A stretch of 64,000 bases of DNA, taken from the NCBI RefSeq assembly GCF_022965805.1, contig NC_133114.1:5972261-6036260 (forward strand). Reading direction: 5' to 3'. Positions within the stretch are counted from its first letter, which is position 1. Every line of letters starts with the position of its first letter. Position numbers and translations under genes: made by a program. A model generated the notes under the pieces. The model had not been told where the DNA came from. It did not search any database and saw only the letters and a program-made list of their open reading frames with translations. This DNA comes from Primulina eburnea (lineage: Eukaryota > Streptophyta > Magnoliopsida > Lamiales > Gesneriaceae). Below are positions 19,290 to 30,259 of the stretch, in pieces.

Positions 19290-21272
19290 TCAGGGAAAGA
19301 AAACTTTAAATGTTGAAGAATCTGCGCATGTTAATTTTGATGAAACTATACTAACTGATAAGCCAACTGATCAAGTTGAGCTAGCTGATCGATTGATAGA
19401 TATAAGTTTGGACGATGATGATAAAGATGAAAGTCATAACAATCAAGACATCTTCCAAACACCAGAACAAGAGATTTTAGATCAATTAAATGAGCAGGAA
19501 GTCAATGACAACAATCAGTTATTAAAGGAAACTGATAACATTCAAATACCAGTTGTTGAGACATTAAATGAAACTGAAAATTGCACTCAGATGTCAACTG
19601 AAGAAGTTGCTGATGCAACAAATACAGAATACAGATGGAAAAAGTCACATCCACCTCATCTAGTAATAGGAAATCCATCTGATCCTGTAAGAACTCGCAA
19701 TCAAATGTTAAATTTATTTATTCACTCAGCCTTTGTCTCACAACTGGAACCAAAGAAAACTGATGAAGCTCTTGCTGATCCCAACTGGGTAAATGCTATG
19801 CAAGAAGAGCTGAATCAGTTCACTCACAATAACGTCTGGAACTTAGTTCCAAGACCAACTTCAAAAACCATTATAGGTACGAAATGGGTTTACAGGAATA
19901 AACTAACGAGGATGGCTCAGTTATACGCAACAAAGCAAGACTAGTAGCACAGAGATATAGGCAAGAAGAAGGAATTGACTATGATGAGACGTATGCTCCA
20001 GCTGCAAGATTGGAAGCAATCAGGATATTTCTTGCTTATGCATCCCACAAAAACTTCAAATTTTATCAGATGGATGTGAAAAGTGCATTCCTAAATGGTC
20101 AGTTACAGGAAGAAGTATATGTCGAACAACCTCCAGGTTTTATTAATCACAAATTTCCTGATCATGTATATTATTTAAACAAAGCATTATATGGTCTTAA
20201 ACAAGCTCCCAGAGCTTGGTACGAAACTCTTTCAAAATTCCTAACTGATCATGATTTTTCAGTAGGATCAGTTGATAAGACCTTATTCAAATTTACTAAA
20301 AATAATCATATCTTATTAGTTCAAATTTATGTTGATGATATAATTTTTGGATCAACTAACCCCAAATTTTGTGAAAAGTTTGCTAAGTTAATGCAGGATA
20401 AATTTGAAATGAATATGATGGATGAACTGACATTCTTTCTTGGACTGCAAGTGAAGCAACTGGAAACTGGTATATTCATTAGTCAAACAAAATATACAAA
20501 GGAGCTGCTAAAGAAATTTGGTATGGAATCATGTTCAGCAGCAACAACTCCCATGAGCTCATCAGTTAAACTAGACATTGAAGAAGGGGGAATATCAGAA
20601 GAAGCGACATTATACAGAGGATTAATAGGTTCATTGCTATACCTAACAGCCAGTCGCCCTGATATTGTTTTTGCTGTCTGTATGTGTGCCAGATTTCAAG
20701 CAAACCCTAAGCAATCACATTTCTCAGCAGCCAAAAGAATTCTGAGATATCTTAAGGATACACAAAATGTTGGATTATGGTATTCCAAAGACTCCACCTT
20801 CAATTTAGTTGGATACTCAGATGCAGATTATGCAGGATGTAAGCTTGATCGCAAAAGTACAAGTGGATCTTGTCAGTTCTTAGGAGATAGACTGATCTCT
20901 TGGTTCAGCAAGAAACAGACATCTATAGCTACATCAACTACTGAAGCAGAATATCTTGCTGTTGGTAGCTGTTGTGCACAACTGATTTGGATTCAGCAAC
21001 AACTGAAGGATTATGGAGTCAAGTCAACTGAATCGCCCATATTTTGTGATAATACAAGCACAATTGCCATTACTTATAATCCAGTTCTTCACTCAAGGAC
21101 CAAGCATATAGATGTCAGGCATCACTTTATCAGGGATCATGCATTGAAGAAGGATATTCGACTAGAATATATTTCAACTGAACAGCAAGCAGCTGACATC
21201 TTCACAAAACCATTACCTGAGGCTAAGTTTTCTTATTTTCGAAATATTCTTGGTTTAATCGACTTATCTTAG
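19290..21272 (+). pseudogene. pol: copia E reverse transcriptase and RNase H
   Basis: The segment begins in the integrase C-terminal linker (KTLNVEESAHVNFDE), passes an acidic low-complexity stretch, then enters RT at DPNWVNAMQEELNQF and TKWVYRNKL. One base is lost near 19905, so the frame shifts and continues RNKARLVAQ to the end. The RT motif is YVDDIIFGS. RNase H is seen in [29 protein letters not shown] and the final [12 protein letters not shown]. It ends at TAG/TAA around 21270. The enzyme would copy element RNA in particles. The frameshift and missing N-terminal domains make it inactive in cis. Confidence 0.92.
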
Positions 21273-21350
21273 AAATTTTTAGTAATATTGTTATATTAAC
21301 AGAATCATATACAGAAAATAAGAACACAACAAATAGAAAATAACACTTTA

Positions 21351-21773
21351 TTATGAATACCAACGTTTCCATTTTACAGAAGATATCATGGCATCAACTG
21401 AATCTAGCCATGCTCTAACCCAATCATTTAACTCATAAATTCGAACTCTAGCAAATGCCCTAGATTTCGAAATCTTATCAACAACATGCCACTCTTTCCA
21501 CAGCAATGCCTCCAAAAGACAGTTGTCCTCCACCAAATCTCTAACATGTCTAACCTCAAAACGTTCAAGATACTTCAATGCTCTTGCCTCCTGAGCACGA
21601 GTAGGAACAACATCACTGTCACTAATCATCTTCAATTCATGAATATTCTCCCATGTTGACAACACTTTCTGTAGGACATATCTTTCCATTTTTCTTTTGA
21701 TATCTGCTAAATGAGGAGCTGATTGCTCAGTCACATGGACATGAGTGCTGCTGCATGTATCAGAATCGGACAT
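21351..21773 (-). CDS. antisense ORF 1 of element E, unknown protein (140 aa)
   Basis: I do not recognise this family. The protein starts MSDSDTCSSTHVHV and is mostly helical, with the core STWENIHELKMISDSDVVPT and LNDWVRAWLDSVDAM. The neighbour at 22137-22535 is a paralog: W-E-x2-x-E-L-x3-x2-S-x2-V near the start and W-x-R-x-W-x2-S-V near the end are shared in order and spacing. No signal peptide, membrane segment or zinc motif is visible. It has its own TATA box (21824-21831), about 50 bases before the ATG, and AATAAA (21347-21352 on the plus strand, inverted) overlapping the stop. It lies just after pol on the opposite strand, so its transcript would be antisense to the element RNA. The frame is intact while pol is broken. 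Confidence 0.6.
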   Translation of the reverse strand: MSDSDTCSSTHVHVTEQSAPHLADIKRKMERYVLQKVLSTWENIHELKMISDSDVVPTRAQEARALKYLERFEVRHVRDLVEDNCLLEALLWKEWHVVDKISKSRAFARVRIYELNDWVRAWLDSVDAMISSVKWKRWYS

Positions 21774-21823
21774 ATTGAAATATTTTGAACTGATATTGCA
21801 TCACACTCTAATCACTATCATCT

Positions 21824-21831
21824 TATTTATA
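21824..21831 (-). promoter_or_regulatory. TATA box of antisense ORF 1
   Basis: CCTATAAATAAG on the minus strand, 50 bases before the ATG. The flank GTC/GTCTTTGTCC... is similar to that before antisense ORF 2. Confidence 0.6.
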
Positions 21832-22136
21832 GGACAAAGACGTTGGAGAAGCTGAAGAGTCTCAAGTCAATTAAAGAGGCTTTCACATATACCGATGACT
21901 TTTAAGTTATCAGTTGTTCATTATCAACTGACACCAGTTTGATTTTCATTAACAGCCGTTCAAATAGTATCAGTTCATAATAAATTTATGATAATTAGTT
22001 TCTTAACAGTTCACTTGTTTACTTATCACAACTGGTTTTTCTTGTTTGCTCATAAGCTTACAACTGATGAATTTCACACAGATCATTATGTGCAGAAATA
22101 AAGAAAAATGACGCATTATCAAAATAAACATTTTAT

Positions 22137-22535
22137 TTATCCATAAATTTTGTAGAGAACAACATGTTGATAAGTTTCTTCAACACTAGCTATCCACATC
22201 CTCATCCAAACAGCCAAAGCTGAGGAAGAAGTCTTGGAGAAGCTGTGAGAAGAAGCAATGCCGTTAAGGATCTCCAGCTCCTTGCGAAGCATCAGCTCAT
22301 AGAGACGGCCTTCCTTGAAAGCATCCACCTCTACAGAAATATTTAAGTGCCTTCGCACCTCTCTCAGCTGGGCCATGTGCCTGAAAGTGGTAACCCTCCC
22401 AGAATTGTACAGAAGCTCCAGCTCCTGTAACTCTTCCCAACAGGGAAGACTGGCATAAAAAACCTTGTCCTCTATGGCAGCTTTTTCAGCTTCAAGCGAA
22501 AGTGGAGAGACGTTTGAACTGCTTACTCCTTCCAT
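22137..22535 (-). CDS. antisense ORF 2 of element E, paralog of ORF 1 (132 aa)
   Basis: Starts MEGVSSSNVSPLSLEAEKAA and has the core LPCWEELQELELLYNSGRVT, then LREVRRHLNISVEV, LRKELEILNGIASSHSF and AVWMRMWIASVEETY. The order and spacing of Trp, Glu-Leu, Val-Thr, Leu-x-E and W-x-R-x-W-x2-S-V match antisense ORF 1, so the two arose by duplication and have since diverged strongly. It is helix-rich with no membrane segment. TATAAATA is at 22567-22574, about 32 bases before the ATG, leaving a very short leader. AATAAA overlaps the stop (22132-22137), exactly as in ORF 1. The function is unknown. A capsid-like or regulatory role would be a guess. Confidence 0.6.
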   Translation of the reverse strand: MEGVSSSNVSPLSLEAEKAAIEDKVFYASLPCWEELQELELLYNSGRVTTFRHMAQLREVRRHLNISVEVDAFKEGRLYELMLRKELEILNGIASSHSFSKTSSSALAVWMRMWIASVEETYQHVVLYKIYG

Positions 22536-22566
22536 TTTTTTTACTTGTGACTAACTCCTCTACTTT

Positions 22567-22574
22567 TATTTATA
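22567..22574 (-). promoter_or_regulatory. TATA box of antisense ORF 2
   Basis: CCTATAAATAAAAG on the minus strand, preceded by CGTCTTGA. This parallels CGTCTTTGT before the TATA box of antisense ORF 1. Confidence 0.6.
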
Positions 22575-22619
22575 GGTCAAGACGAGGAAAATGAAAAGAC
22601 ACTTCCTTAAATGACGATT

Positions 22620-23112
22620 ACTCTACTAAGCCTCAAGATTTTCTTAATTAATCAGCATTATTTTATTTTAACGCATTTATTTAGGGGGAATGGTGGTTTA
22701 AGAGGTTAACTGAGAAGACAGTTGTTAGTGTATTCTCAACTGAAAGGACTCAGCTTCACTAACTGATCGATCAGTTGACAATTTCACTAATCTTCTCATA
22801 TAAGTTAATTAATTAAATCTATTATATTCCAAATCAAATGACGTGACTGTCTCCCAAATCATGATGAATTTCAGATTATAACGTGGACACATTTTTAACC
22901 GTTCAAAATTGTACACACGCTTACAGCACACGTACACACATTTTTTATTCAAAATTTTTCTTGGACTGACACGTGTCCATTAATTCAAACAGTCACAAAC
23001 AAAAGTACTTTACCCGCTTTGATTCAGTTCGTCTTCCTTACATTCACGATTATTCTCTATTCTCAAAGCAAATCTATAATTTTTGTCTCGACAGGAAATC
23101 ACTCAGCTATCA
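22620..23112 (+). promoter_or_regulatory. leader before the env-position ORF, with a possible splice acceptor
   Basis: No ORF. Ends in pyrimidine-rich sequence and TTTTTGTCTCGACAG|G at 23080-23095, about 18 bases before the ATG at 23113. This would suit a spliced subgenomic mRNA for the downstream ORF. That is inference only. Confidence 0.35.
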
Positions 23113-25737
23113 ATGGCAACTCAAATTCCTGCTCATATAATGAATGCAATGGTCATCGATTTTAACTCCGTTCTATCGATTCAAGAAACAGATATTAAGG
23201 ATGTATTTCTAAAGCTTGAATCAGCAGGTCTCAGGAAGTTCTTAGGACAATCTTCCCAGGAGATATATCTCAAAGAGGTCAACGAATTCTACAGAAAAGG
23301 ATTTATCACTAATAATGACACTATATCTGTGACTATCAATGATCAGTTGTTACGTCTTTCTGAGGAATCTTTCGGAGAAATCTTTTCTTTACCAACTGAT
23401 GGTTATGTGAATTTTTCTGAAGTGAAAACTCAGGACATTGAAGAAATGCAATCTCGATTATCTGCTGATGGACAAAAAATCAAGGTTTCCGATCCAAAGA
23501 AGGAACTGAAACCAGAAATTCAGTTGCTAGCTGATATCGTAGCAAAGGGAATATTAGCAAAAGCCGGTTCTTATGCTGCTCTTACACTCGAAAAATTCCA
23601 GGTAATGACCATAATCATGAGTGAAAAGAAAGTAAATTGGAGATGTATTTTGTTTAACATCTTGAAGAATATGCTCAAGTCATCCAAACAATCATGTGGC
23701 TTTGCTATCCAGATCAGTTATCTGTTAAAACTGAAAGGTTTAGTAGCTGAAAATGCTGAAATATCATCAAAATTCAAAGTTTTTACTGCCAAAAACGTCT
23801 TGGTATCAAGGACCAAACTGGAAGTTGAACCATCATCAGTTAAGAAGGTCAAAACAACAAAAAGAAAACTGATTCTCAGTGAATCAGACACAGAGATAAC
23901 TCCTTCACCTAGGCTTGTCAAAAGTCGAAGGACTAAAAGAACCAAAACAACAACAACAATGGAAGTTATTCGATCAGCTGATCAACAACCCATTCAAGCC
24001 ATACCCTTGCAGGTACTCTCACCTGATGAACCAGTTACCAAAGCCAAGACAACAGCTAAAGTTAAAGCCCCATTAACCCTTGTGAATCACCCTACCATCT
24101 TGCCAAGGGCCAGATCTAAAGGTATAATATTAAGGGAACCAGTGCAATCAACACACTCAGGGATGGATCTTCTTCACACTCTTTCAACTGACAAAGGAAA
24201 AGGACAGCTAGTTGAAGAACCCAGGCCATCCAATGTGATTCAAACACACATTGACCTTGTTTGAGAACAGGTCAATGCATTTGCCACATCACAATTAAAA
24301 TCTTTTGACCGTTGGAAAAGCTTCAGAACAGAAATCTTTGCCAAAGAACTGAAGCATAGATCTCAACTGAAAAAGTTCATCAAATTAGAAGCAATTGTGA
24401 TGAAAGTAGTCAAAGCTGATACAATCTCACAAGCATTAGAAAGGCAGAAATACTTCTTTGATCAGATTCGCGTCAAAAAGTTAGAAAGAATGGTAGCACA
24501 GCTGAAGTCCAACTACCATCCAACAAGTCCAACTGCATACAATGATAGAGCTGTATTCACTCAACTGGACGCAGATCTTAGTAGCCTGCAAAGGGAAATA
24601 AGATTTTGGGAAGAAGATCTGGAACTGGTTATTCATGAAAAACCTTTCAATTCAAATTCTGAAAAAGATTTATCATTCTCTCCACAGAAAGAACCATCTC
24701 CACCACAGTCAACTGAAAACCCAGTTCAGGAAATACCTCAATCTTCTCAGAAAGAACAACAGTTATACTCTGAAGAAGAACTATCCTTGGCAAACATCGA
24801 TGAAATCATTCAAGCTGTTGCATTAGAAGCTCAGTATGACTCAGTTGCTCAGTCAGCTGAACAACCAGAGCAAGATATTAAAATATCATCTGAAGCTCCA
24901 ACTGAGTCACTCATTGATGAAAAAGTTATATCTGCTCAAACTAAAGCTCAAACTGAAGTACCTGTACAGTCAGAAAGTTCTGCTGAACAAGTTGTTCAAA
25001 CTGACGAACAAGCAAAACCATCAGACCCAGAAACTGCTGAACATAAAGAAAGTCAGTTGCTCACTCAATCAAAAGAGCAAGAACAAAGTCCAGTTAATCC
25101 TCCACAGGAAGCCTCTATGCATGAACCATCAATCTCCATCATTCAGGCAAACAGACCATTATTTGATCAAAATCAACCATATTCATCTCAAATTCAAGAA
25201 AACATTCCAACTCAATCTACAGTTGGAACAATGGAAACTAATCAAGCATTAGTTCTTTTTGGACAACCATCAAAGCATTCAGATACACCCAACCAGCAAC
25301 CATCAATTCAATCTATAGAAATGGATACTGTTCTTGAAGAAATTCAGAACATACAGTACAACATGCAGCAGATGATAGCTGAAATTAAGAAAATTCAACA
25401 CGAACAGCTGTCGCATTCTGTCAAATTAGATTCTTCGATTGAATTTGACTCAGCAAAACTAAACAATCTTCAAGCCAACATGGACTCTCTTAGCAAGACT
25501 GTGCAAGAAATGAAACAAGGGCTAGTTGGATCATTCTTTACAACTCAGAATGTAACCAGTCAGAGAGTTGAGCGACTGGAAACCTCTGTTTCTAATCGAA
25601 TCACATCGCTACAAACCTCCTTCACAACTGTCGCCTCAATTATCTCAGCAGATGTAAAACTATTATCCATTAACGTTCGAAAGTTATCAGACCAAATGGA
25701 GATGTTTGACAAAAAGGGGGAAGGACAAAGCAGCTGA
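23113..25737 (+). pseudogene. env-position ORF of SIRE-like element E, one in-frame stop
   Basis: From ATG (MATQIPAHIMNAM) the frame runs 875 codons to TGA at 25735 and is broken only by a TGA at 24262-24264, after which the same frame continues EQVNAFATSQLKSF. The N-terminal third (VIDFNSVLSIQ... LRKFLGQSS... LSEESFGEIFSLPTDGY) is globular and resembles a protein class found repeatedly after pol in SIRE-like elements. The middle is basic with a KKVKTTKRK cluster, possibly nuclear-localising. Then comes a Gln/Glu/Ser/Pro-rich region, and the C-terminus (LEEIQNIQYNMQQMIAEIKK onward) is a long coiled coil. No signal peptide or membrane segment is visible, so a viral envelope role is not supported. 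It lies between the antisense genes and the 3' LTR. Confidence 0.75.
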
Positions 25738-25917
25738 AGAAGATTTAATCAGATTATTTATATTCTCATATTTTATGTTATCTACAAGGAATCCAGATAT
25801 TATATTTTCAGTTTTTATGTTATCTACAAGAAACCCAGTTATTTTATAATTCAGCTGCATAATCTACAAAGAGCTCAGTTATTTGATCTTAAATCACTTG
25901 GTTTTGTCAAACACCAT

Positions 25918-25929
25918 AAAGGGGGAAAT
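25918..25929 (+). promoter_or_regulatory. polypurine tract of element E
   Basis: AAAGGGGGAAAT immediately before the TG that starts the 3' LTR. It primes plus-strand synthesis. Confidence 0.85.
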
Positions 25930-28900
25930 TGTTGGAAACTAGATTCTGGAGTTTGACAAAACATAAATCAATCGATTAACAAAATATGAATCAACTGATG
26001 CGCACAAGCAAATTCGGCAACTGAAGCAAGTCGATACAATGATATAAGGCAAACTGATCAACTGATCAGTTTCTCAACTGAAGACGTCTCGGGAAAGAAC
26101 AAAGGAGACATAACAGATTACAAGAACTTCACACTTCAATCATTACAGCATAGAACAATGTGTTGCGGCTATTGCAATTAAGACGCCGTATCACAATCAA
26201 TGAAGAGAACATTGCCCAAGGAATGATGAAGTGGCAATCAACGGATACTAGAATTCAAATGCATATCAAAGTTACCGTTGAAAAAGAAGTATAAATATAA
26301 CTGAAGAACAGCAGATGAAGAACAGAGACAATCATTCAATCTTAAGCTTGCTGTTACTCTGTCAAAATCTTAGCTCACTCTCATTTGAATTACTTGAAAG
26401 GGGATCGGTTACGGTGACCGGAAGCGCAACGAAAGTTTAAAAATCAAATTTTAAATGAAAATTTTCGGTCACCATGTTGAAAGTGTGTAGCAAATACAAT
26501 AAACACAAAAATGACATTCATAGTGTGTTTAGAAATGTACCTATCAATCTTAAAAGATTGATGATGGCTCCAACTTAGTTGATATACAACTAAGCTCTTC
26601 AATGGCAAGACAATCTTCAAGCTTCCTTTGAGCCCACCTTGCTCAAATATTAAGCCCACCACCAACTAGCTAGAACCACTCTAATTTTGCACTAGAAAAA
26701 TTAGAGCATTTTTCTTTGAGAAGTGTATTGTTTCTCCAACAATTGAAGAACAAAAATATGAGAGAAAATGAATAGTATTTTCGGCACTATTCATCCCTAG
26801 GAGAGAAGGAGAGACATTTTCGAAAATGTTGAGTCTAGAATGAGGGAGGATGACTAGTCTTGGTTGTGGGAAAAGCTAAAACACTTTTTAGCATCCCAAG
26901 CCTAGAACCTTGAAAAAGTTATCTCCCAACCTTTCATCTCCCCATGCACATTCTATTTGGGCTTGTAACAATTACAAGGCCCATGGACTTTTATTTAAAT
27001 GTCTCAAACACATTTGAGACCATTTAACCATTACTTGATTTTACTCAAGCCCACTAGTTTAATAATTATTTCTAATTGGGCTCTACTAGACCCAATGTTG
27101 TTTAATTAATCCAACACTTGAATTAATTTAATTATTTGGACTCTACTAGGTCCACTAGTGTTTAATTAATTCAACATTTGAATTAATTTAATTTAGTCCA
27201 TAATGTTTATGAAAATCACAATTTTCAAATACATTATTTATTTGACCAACTTTTAATTTAGGAACACTTCCACAAATTAAAAGTTACATTTCTCTCATAG
27301 AAGTCATACTTCTATTTTTCCTTACACTTATAAACTCATTTATAAGTCGTTCAACACATTGAACTATTTTTACTTTTCCACGGGTTCTAGAAAGCCAGTA
27401 CTTGTGTGGCCCTCAATGGTTCATTGATACAACTAGCCGTGGGTTCACATCTCCATGTGATTCGGACTAAACATGTCCTTATATGAGCATACCCTAATTG
27501 CTCCATTTTTACTTATCAACTCTTTGATAACAAGAACGTCAGAACTCAAGTCTGATAGTACCCAACCAATCATGTTAAACGCCTAGCAGCATCGCTTACA
27601 TGATTCTCTAGGTATCAAATGATAGTGCCTGCAAGAACCATTCAATTATGGTTAGCGTACAGTACGGTACCTTCAACGCATATATCCCGATCGATTCGAC
27701 AACCATTGGTTTATCGAGAGTTGTCAATGAATCGATACTATGTGTCATGTCGTAGTTGCATCGATGGTGTAATCTATGAAACCCCTTTCATAATTACCAC
27801 CATACTCTGGCCAGAGATTTCAACCTACATACACATGATAACACATAGGATATCCATACCCGAAGGTAAGCGGTGAATCCCCGACTACAATGCATCGACT
27901 CCTATGTGTTTCGACAGAACACCCAACCTTGCCACCTGATGACCCCATGAGAGTCGGTAAACAAGTCAAAGTGTAATTCTAGCACATAGAGTCTCAATGT
28001 TGTCCCGGGTCATAAGGACTAATGGTGTACAACCATAAACTAGGACGTTTCCACTCGATAAGTGAGAACCACTTGGAAAGTCCTTTAATGGAGGGTTGTT
28101 CAGTGCACTCTACCAGGAGCACCTATCTGCATGCTCGGACATCACAATGTCCCCTACCAATGAAACATGGTACTCACATCGCAGATACTAGTCTCTAACT
28201 CGAGCGGCCTATATCCTTCTTAGTGGCGGCTGAATCGACTAGGAACCGTTTAGAATATATAGTATTACAAATATGAGTTTCACGATACTCATCATATGAG
28301 CATCTCATATTCTTTCTACTATTTGTATATTCAAGGGCTTTATCTATGCAACTAGTATGGGTATACAGATAAAGATGTGCCAAAATAATAATTTCAAATA
28401 TTACTAAAATAAAGATTGCTTATACATAGAGTTTCATTGTGAACACTCGGCCAACACTTGGCTCGACGGGCACCTACTCTAACATTACTCCTAGCAATCA
28501 AGGCTACAATCTGAGCTTATTAGCACTCTCTAAAAGTTGTTAGACTCAATTGTGCTAATATCAGTTACGTACTGAAAACATTGTGTATAACTAAGAGTTT
28601 CAGTTTTGGCAGTTGTAAGTCCAAACTGAAGTGGGTCTGTACAAGTGTTGTACTTGATCAAAGTCTTTTAGTAAATATCCTATCCTTGTGATAGAAGGGG
28701 TGACATAGGAGTAATTAAATTCTCCGAACATTCAGAAACAACTCTTGCATATTTCTTTTAGTTTTGTATTCTATCTTTCAGTCAGTTACTTTCTGCAACT
28801 ACTCCAGTTTAACTGATTGTTATTGACCAACAAGATTCCGAGTTTCAGTTTGTCACTAAACTGAACTCAAATATTCTTAAAGAACAATTTTAAGTGTGAG

Positions 28901-28954
28901 TGTTTATTCAACCCCCCTTTCTAAACACTCTTAGTGTGATAACCGATCCTATCA
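25930..28954 (+). repeat. 3' LTR of element E, split by solo LTR F
   Basis: Starts TGTTGGAAACTAGATTC and ends about CCGATCCTATCA. Without the inserted solo LTR and its duplicated TTACT it is about 930 bp. It has TATAAATA at 26290-26297. The 3' border is judged from family habit because no 5' copy exists in the window. Confidence 0.7.
26395..28484 (-). mobile_element. solo LTR F, same copia family as element I (TSD TTACT)
   Basis: On the minus strand it starts TGTTAGAGTAGGTGCCCGTC and ends TTTCA, like the LTR at 45912-48026. TTACT flanks it at 26390-26394 and 28485-28489. Length is 2090 bp. No internal sequence remains, so the two LTRs recombined out the body. Short ORFs across it recur in every copy of this LTR and have no recognisable domain. 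Confidence 0.95.
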
Positions 28955-29211
28955 CGTACACTGTTCATTCTGCAATGCAGCGTTCCACTACTAGTTGCAG
29001 GTATATGTACTATTTTGTCTGTTGTCGCTTTCAACTGATGACGTGTACAGCTGAGAGATTAGCTGGTAACGAATCAGTTGCCGAGAATGAACTTCAGTTG
29101 ATAGAACATTGACTAATGTTCAGCAGATGACGTGTTCAGTTGATGAGCAGTTCAGTTGCTAAGTTCAGTTGGTAAGTCTTTTTGTCAAAGCACCGGAATT
29201 AAGTTTTCAAC
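28955..29211. other. spacer between elements E and G
   Basis: Contains several TTCAGTTG repeats like those in LTR E. No gene seen. Confidence 0.3.
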
Positions 29212-29930
29212 AGTGATCTTGTGACATAAGTGCCGATAGTGATGGAATTGTCACTGGCACATTGCACGTTGTCACAAGACAGTGATTTGGAGAAAATGCC
29301 AAAGTCTGTGATGGATAGGTCAAGACACCGGATGTTTGGTTATATCGAAGTGGATAGAATTGGAATTTCTTCTATTACTGATGTTCGATATGGAATACCA
29401 ACGTCTGGAAATTGGGATCCCTAGACTAGGATTGAGTCTAGTCTTAGACGTGGAGTTACGAGTCTGATTGATGATTTATATTGGTTATGTTTCAGATTTT
29501 GATACATATTACTGATATCTGTTACATGATTTTACATTGTTTATATGATTGCATGTTTCGTTGATTTATACTGGGATATATTTCTCACCGGAGTTATCCG
29601 GCTGTTGACGTGTTTGTATGTGTGCATGGAAACAGGTGGGACAGGATCGGGATCGAGGAGATAAAGAGAGATCGTGATTAGAGTGGAGACTACAGACTTT
29701 GATTAGAGATAGGGTTTGGACATTTGATATTTAGTTGTTAAACCTTAGTTTGAATAATTGTATATAGTACAAGACTTGTACTTTAATACTGACATGTATA
29801 TTAGAATGTATTCCATTACGTTCCGCATTTAATATTGTATTTTAAAAAAAATTAGACCATGTTTATTATAATTGATTAAATTGTCCCAATGATGATTAAG
29901 AACATGATTAGCGTCCAGGTCCCCACAACA
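29212..29930 (+). repeat. 5' LTR remnant of element G
   Basis: Nearly identical to the end of the 3' LTR: both include AAGTGCCGATAGTGATGGAA and TCCCCACAA. It ends two bases before the primer site. Confidence 0.88.
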
Positions 29931-29932
29931 GG

Positions 29933-29944
29933 TGGTATCAGAGC
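29933..29944 (+). promoter_or_regulatory. primer binding site of element G, initiator Met tRNA
   Basis: TGGTATCAGAGC two bases after the LTR end. Confidence 0.92.
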
Positions 29945-30259
29945 GATAGATCATTTAGACTGAGATAGGAGCTATTGAGCGGGGTAGATTGAGTTTTCTT
30001 TCCTGCTTTTACATGCTAGCATGGCATTATGATTTACTGCTTTGTTTAATACATGTGTACCTGAATGATTTGATTTGATTGGTAATATGTATTCATGAGA
30101 ATGAATCAGAACCGATTCTTGATCAGCAGTAAGATGATCAGAGGAGGACTGAAACATGTTTGTTGTATTTGGTTACTAATTCTTTTGGTAATCATATATA
30201 CCTCTTCGAAGAATTCCAGAATCAGGTGGTACTTCGGTTTATCAGATGGATGTGTCAGA

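Larger units (their letters stand above)
19280..28954 (+). mobile_element. SIRE-like Ty1/copia element E, 5' truncated
   Basis: Order: end of integrase linker, RT and RNase H (to 21272), two antisense genes (21773-21351, 22535-22137), a large sense ORF in the env position (23113-25737), a polypurine tract (25918-25929) and a 3' LTR (25930-28954) split by solo LTR F. The 5' LTR, gag, protease and integrase core are missing. An extra long ORF after pol is the hallmark of the SIRE/Maximus lineage; the lineage call rests on that and on the RT wording. Confidence 0.82.

Noticed and set aside
19156..19290. Real N-terminus for the copia E polyprotein at 19156
   Set aside because: The first 40 codons (LWVCFFLCASLFYHF...) are unlike copia pol and come from the unrelated flank.
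26395..28484. Small ORFs recurring in each copy of the copia F/I LTR (about 60-85 codons)
   Set aside because: They recur only because the LTR recurs; they have no domain and no consistent start context.
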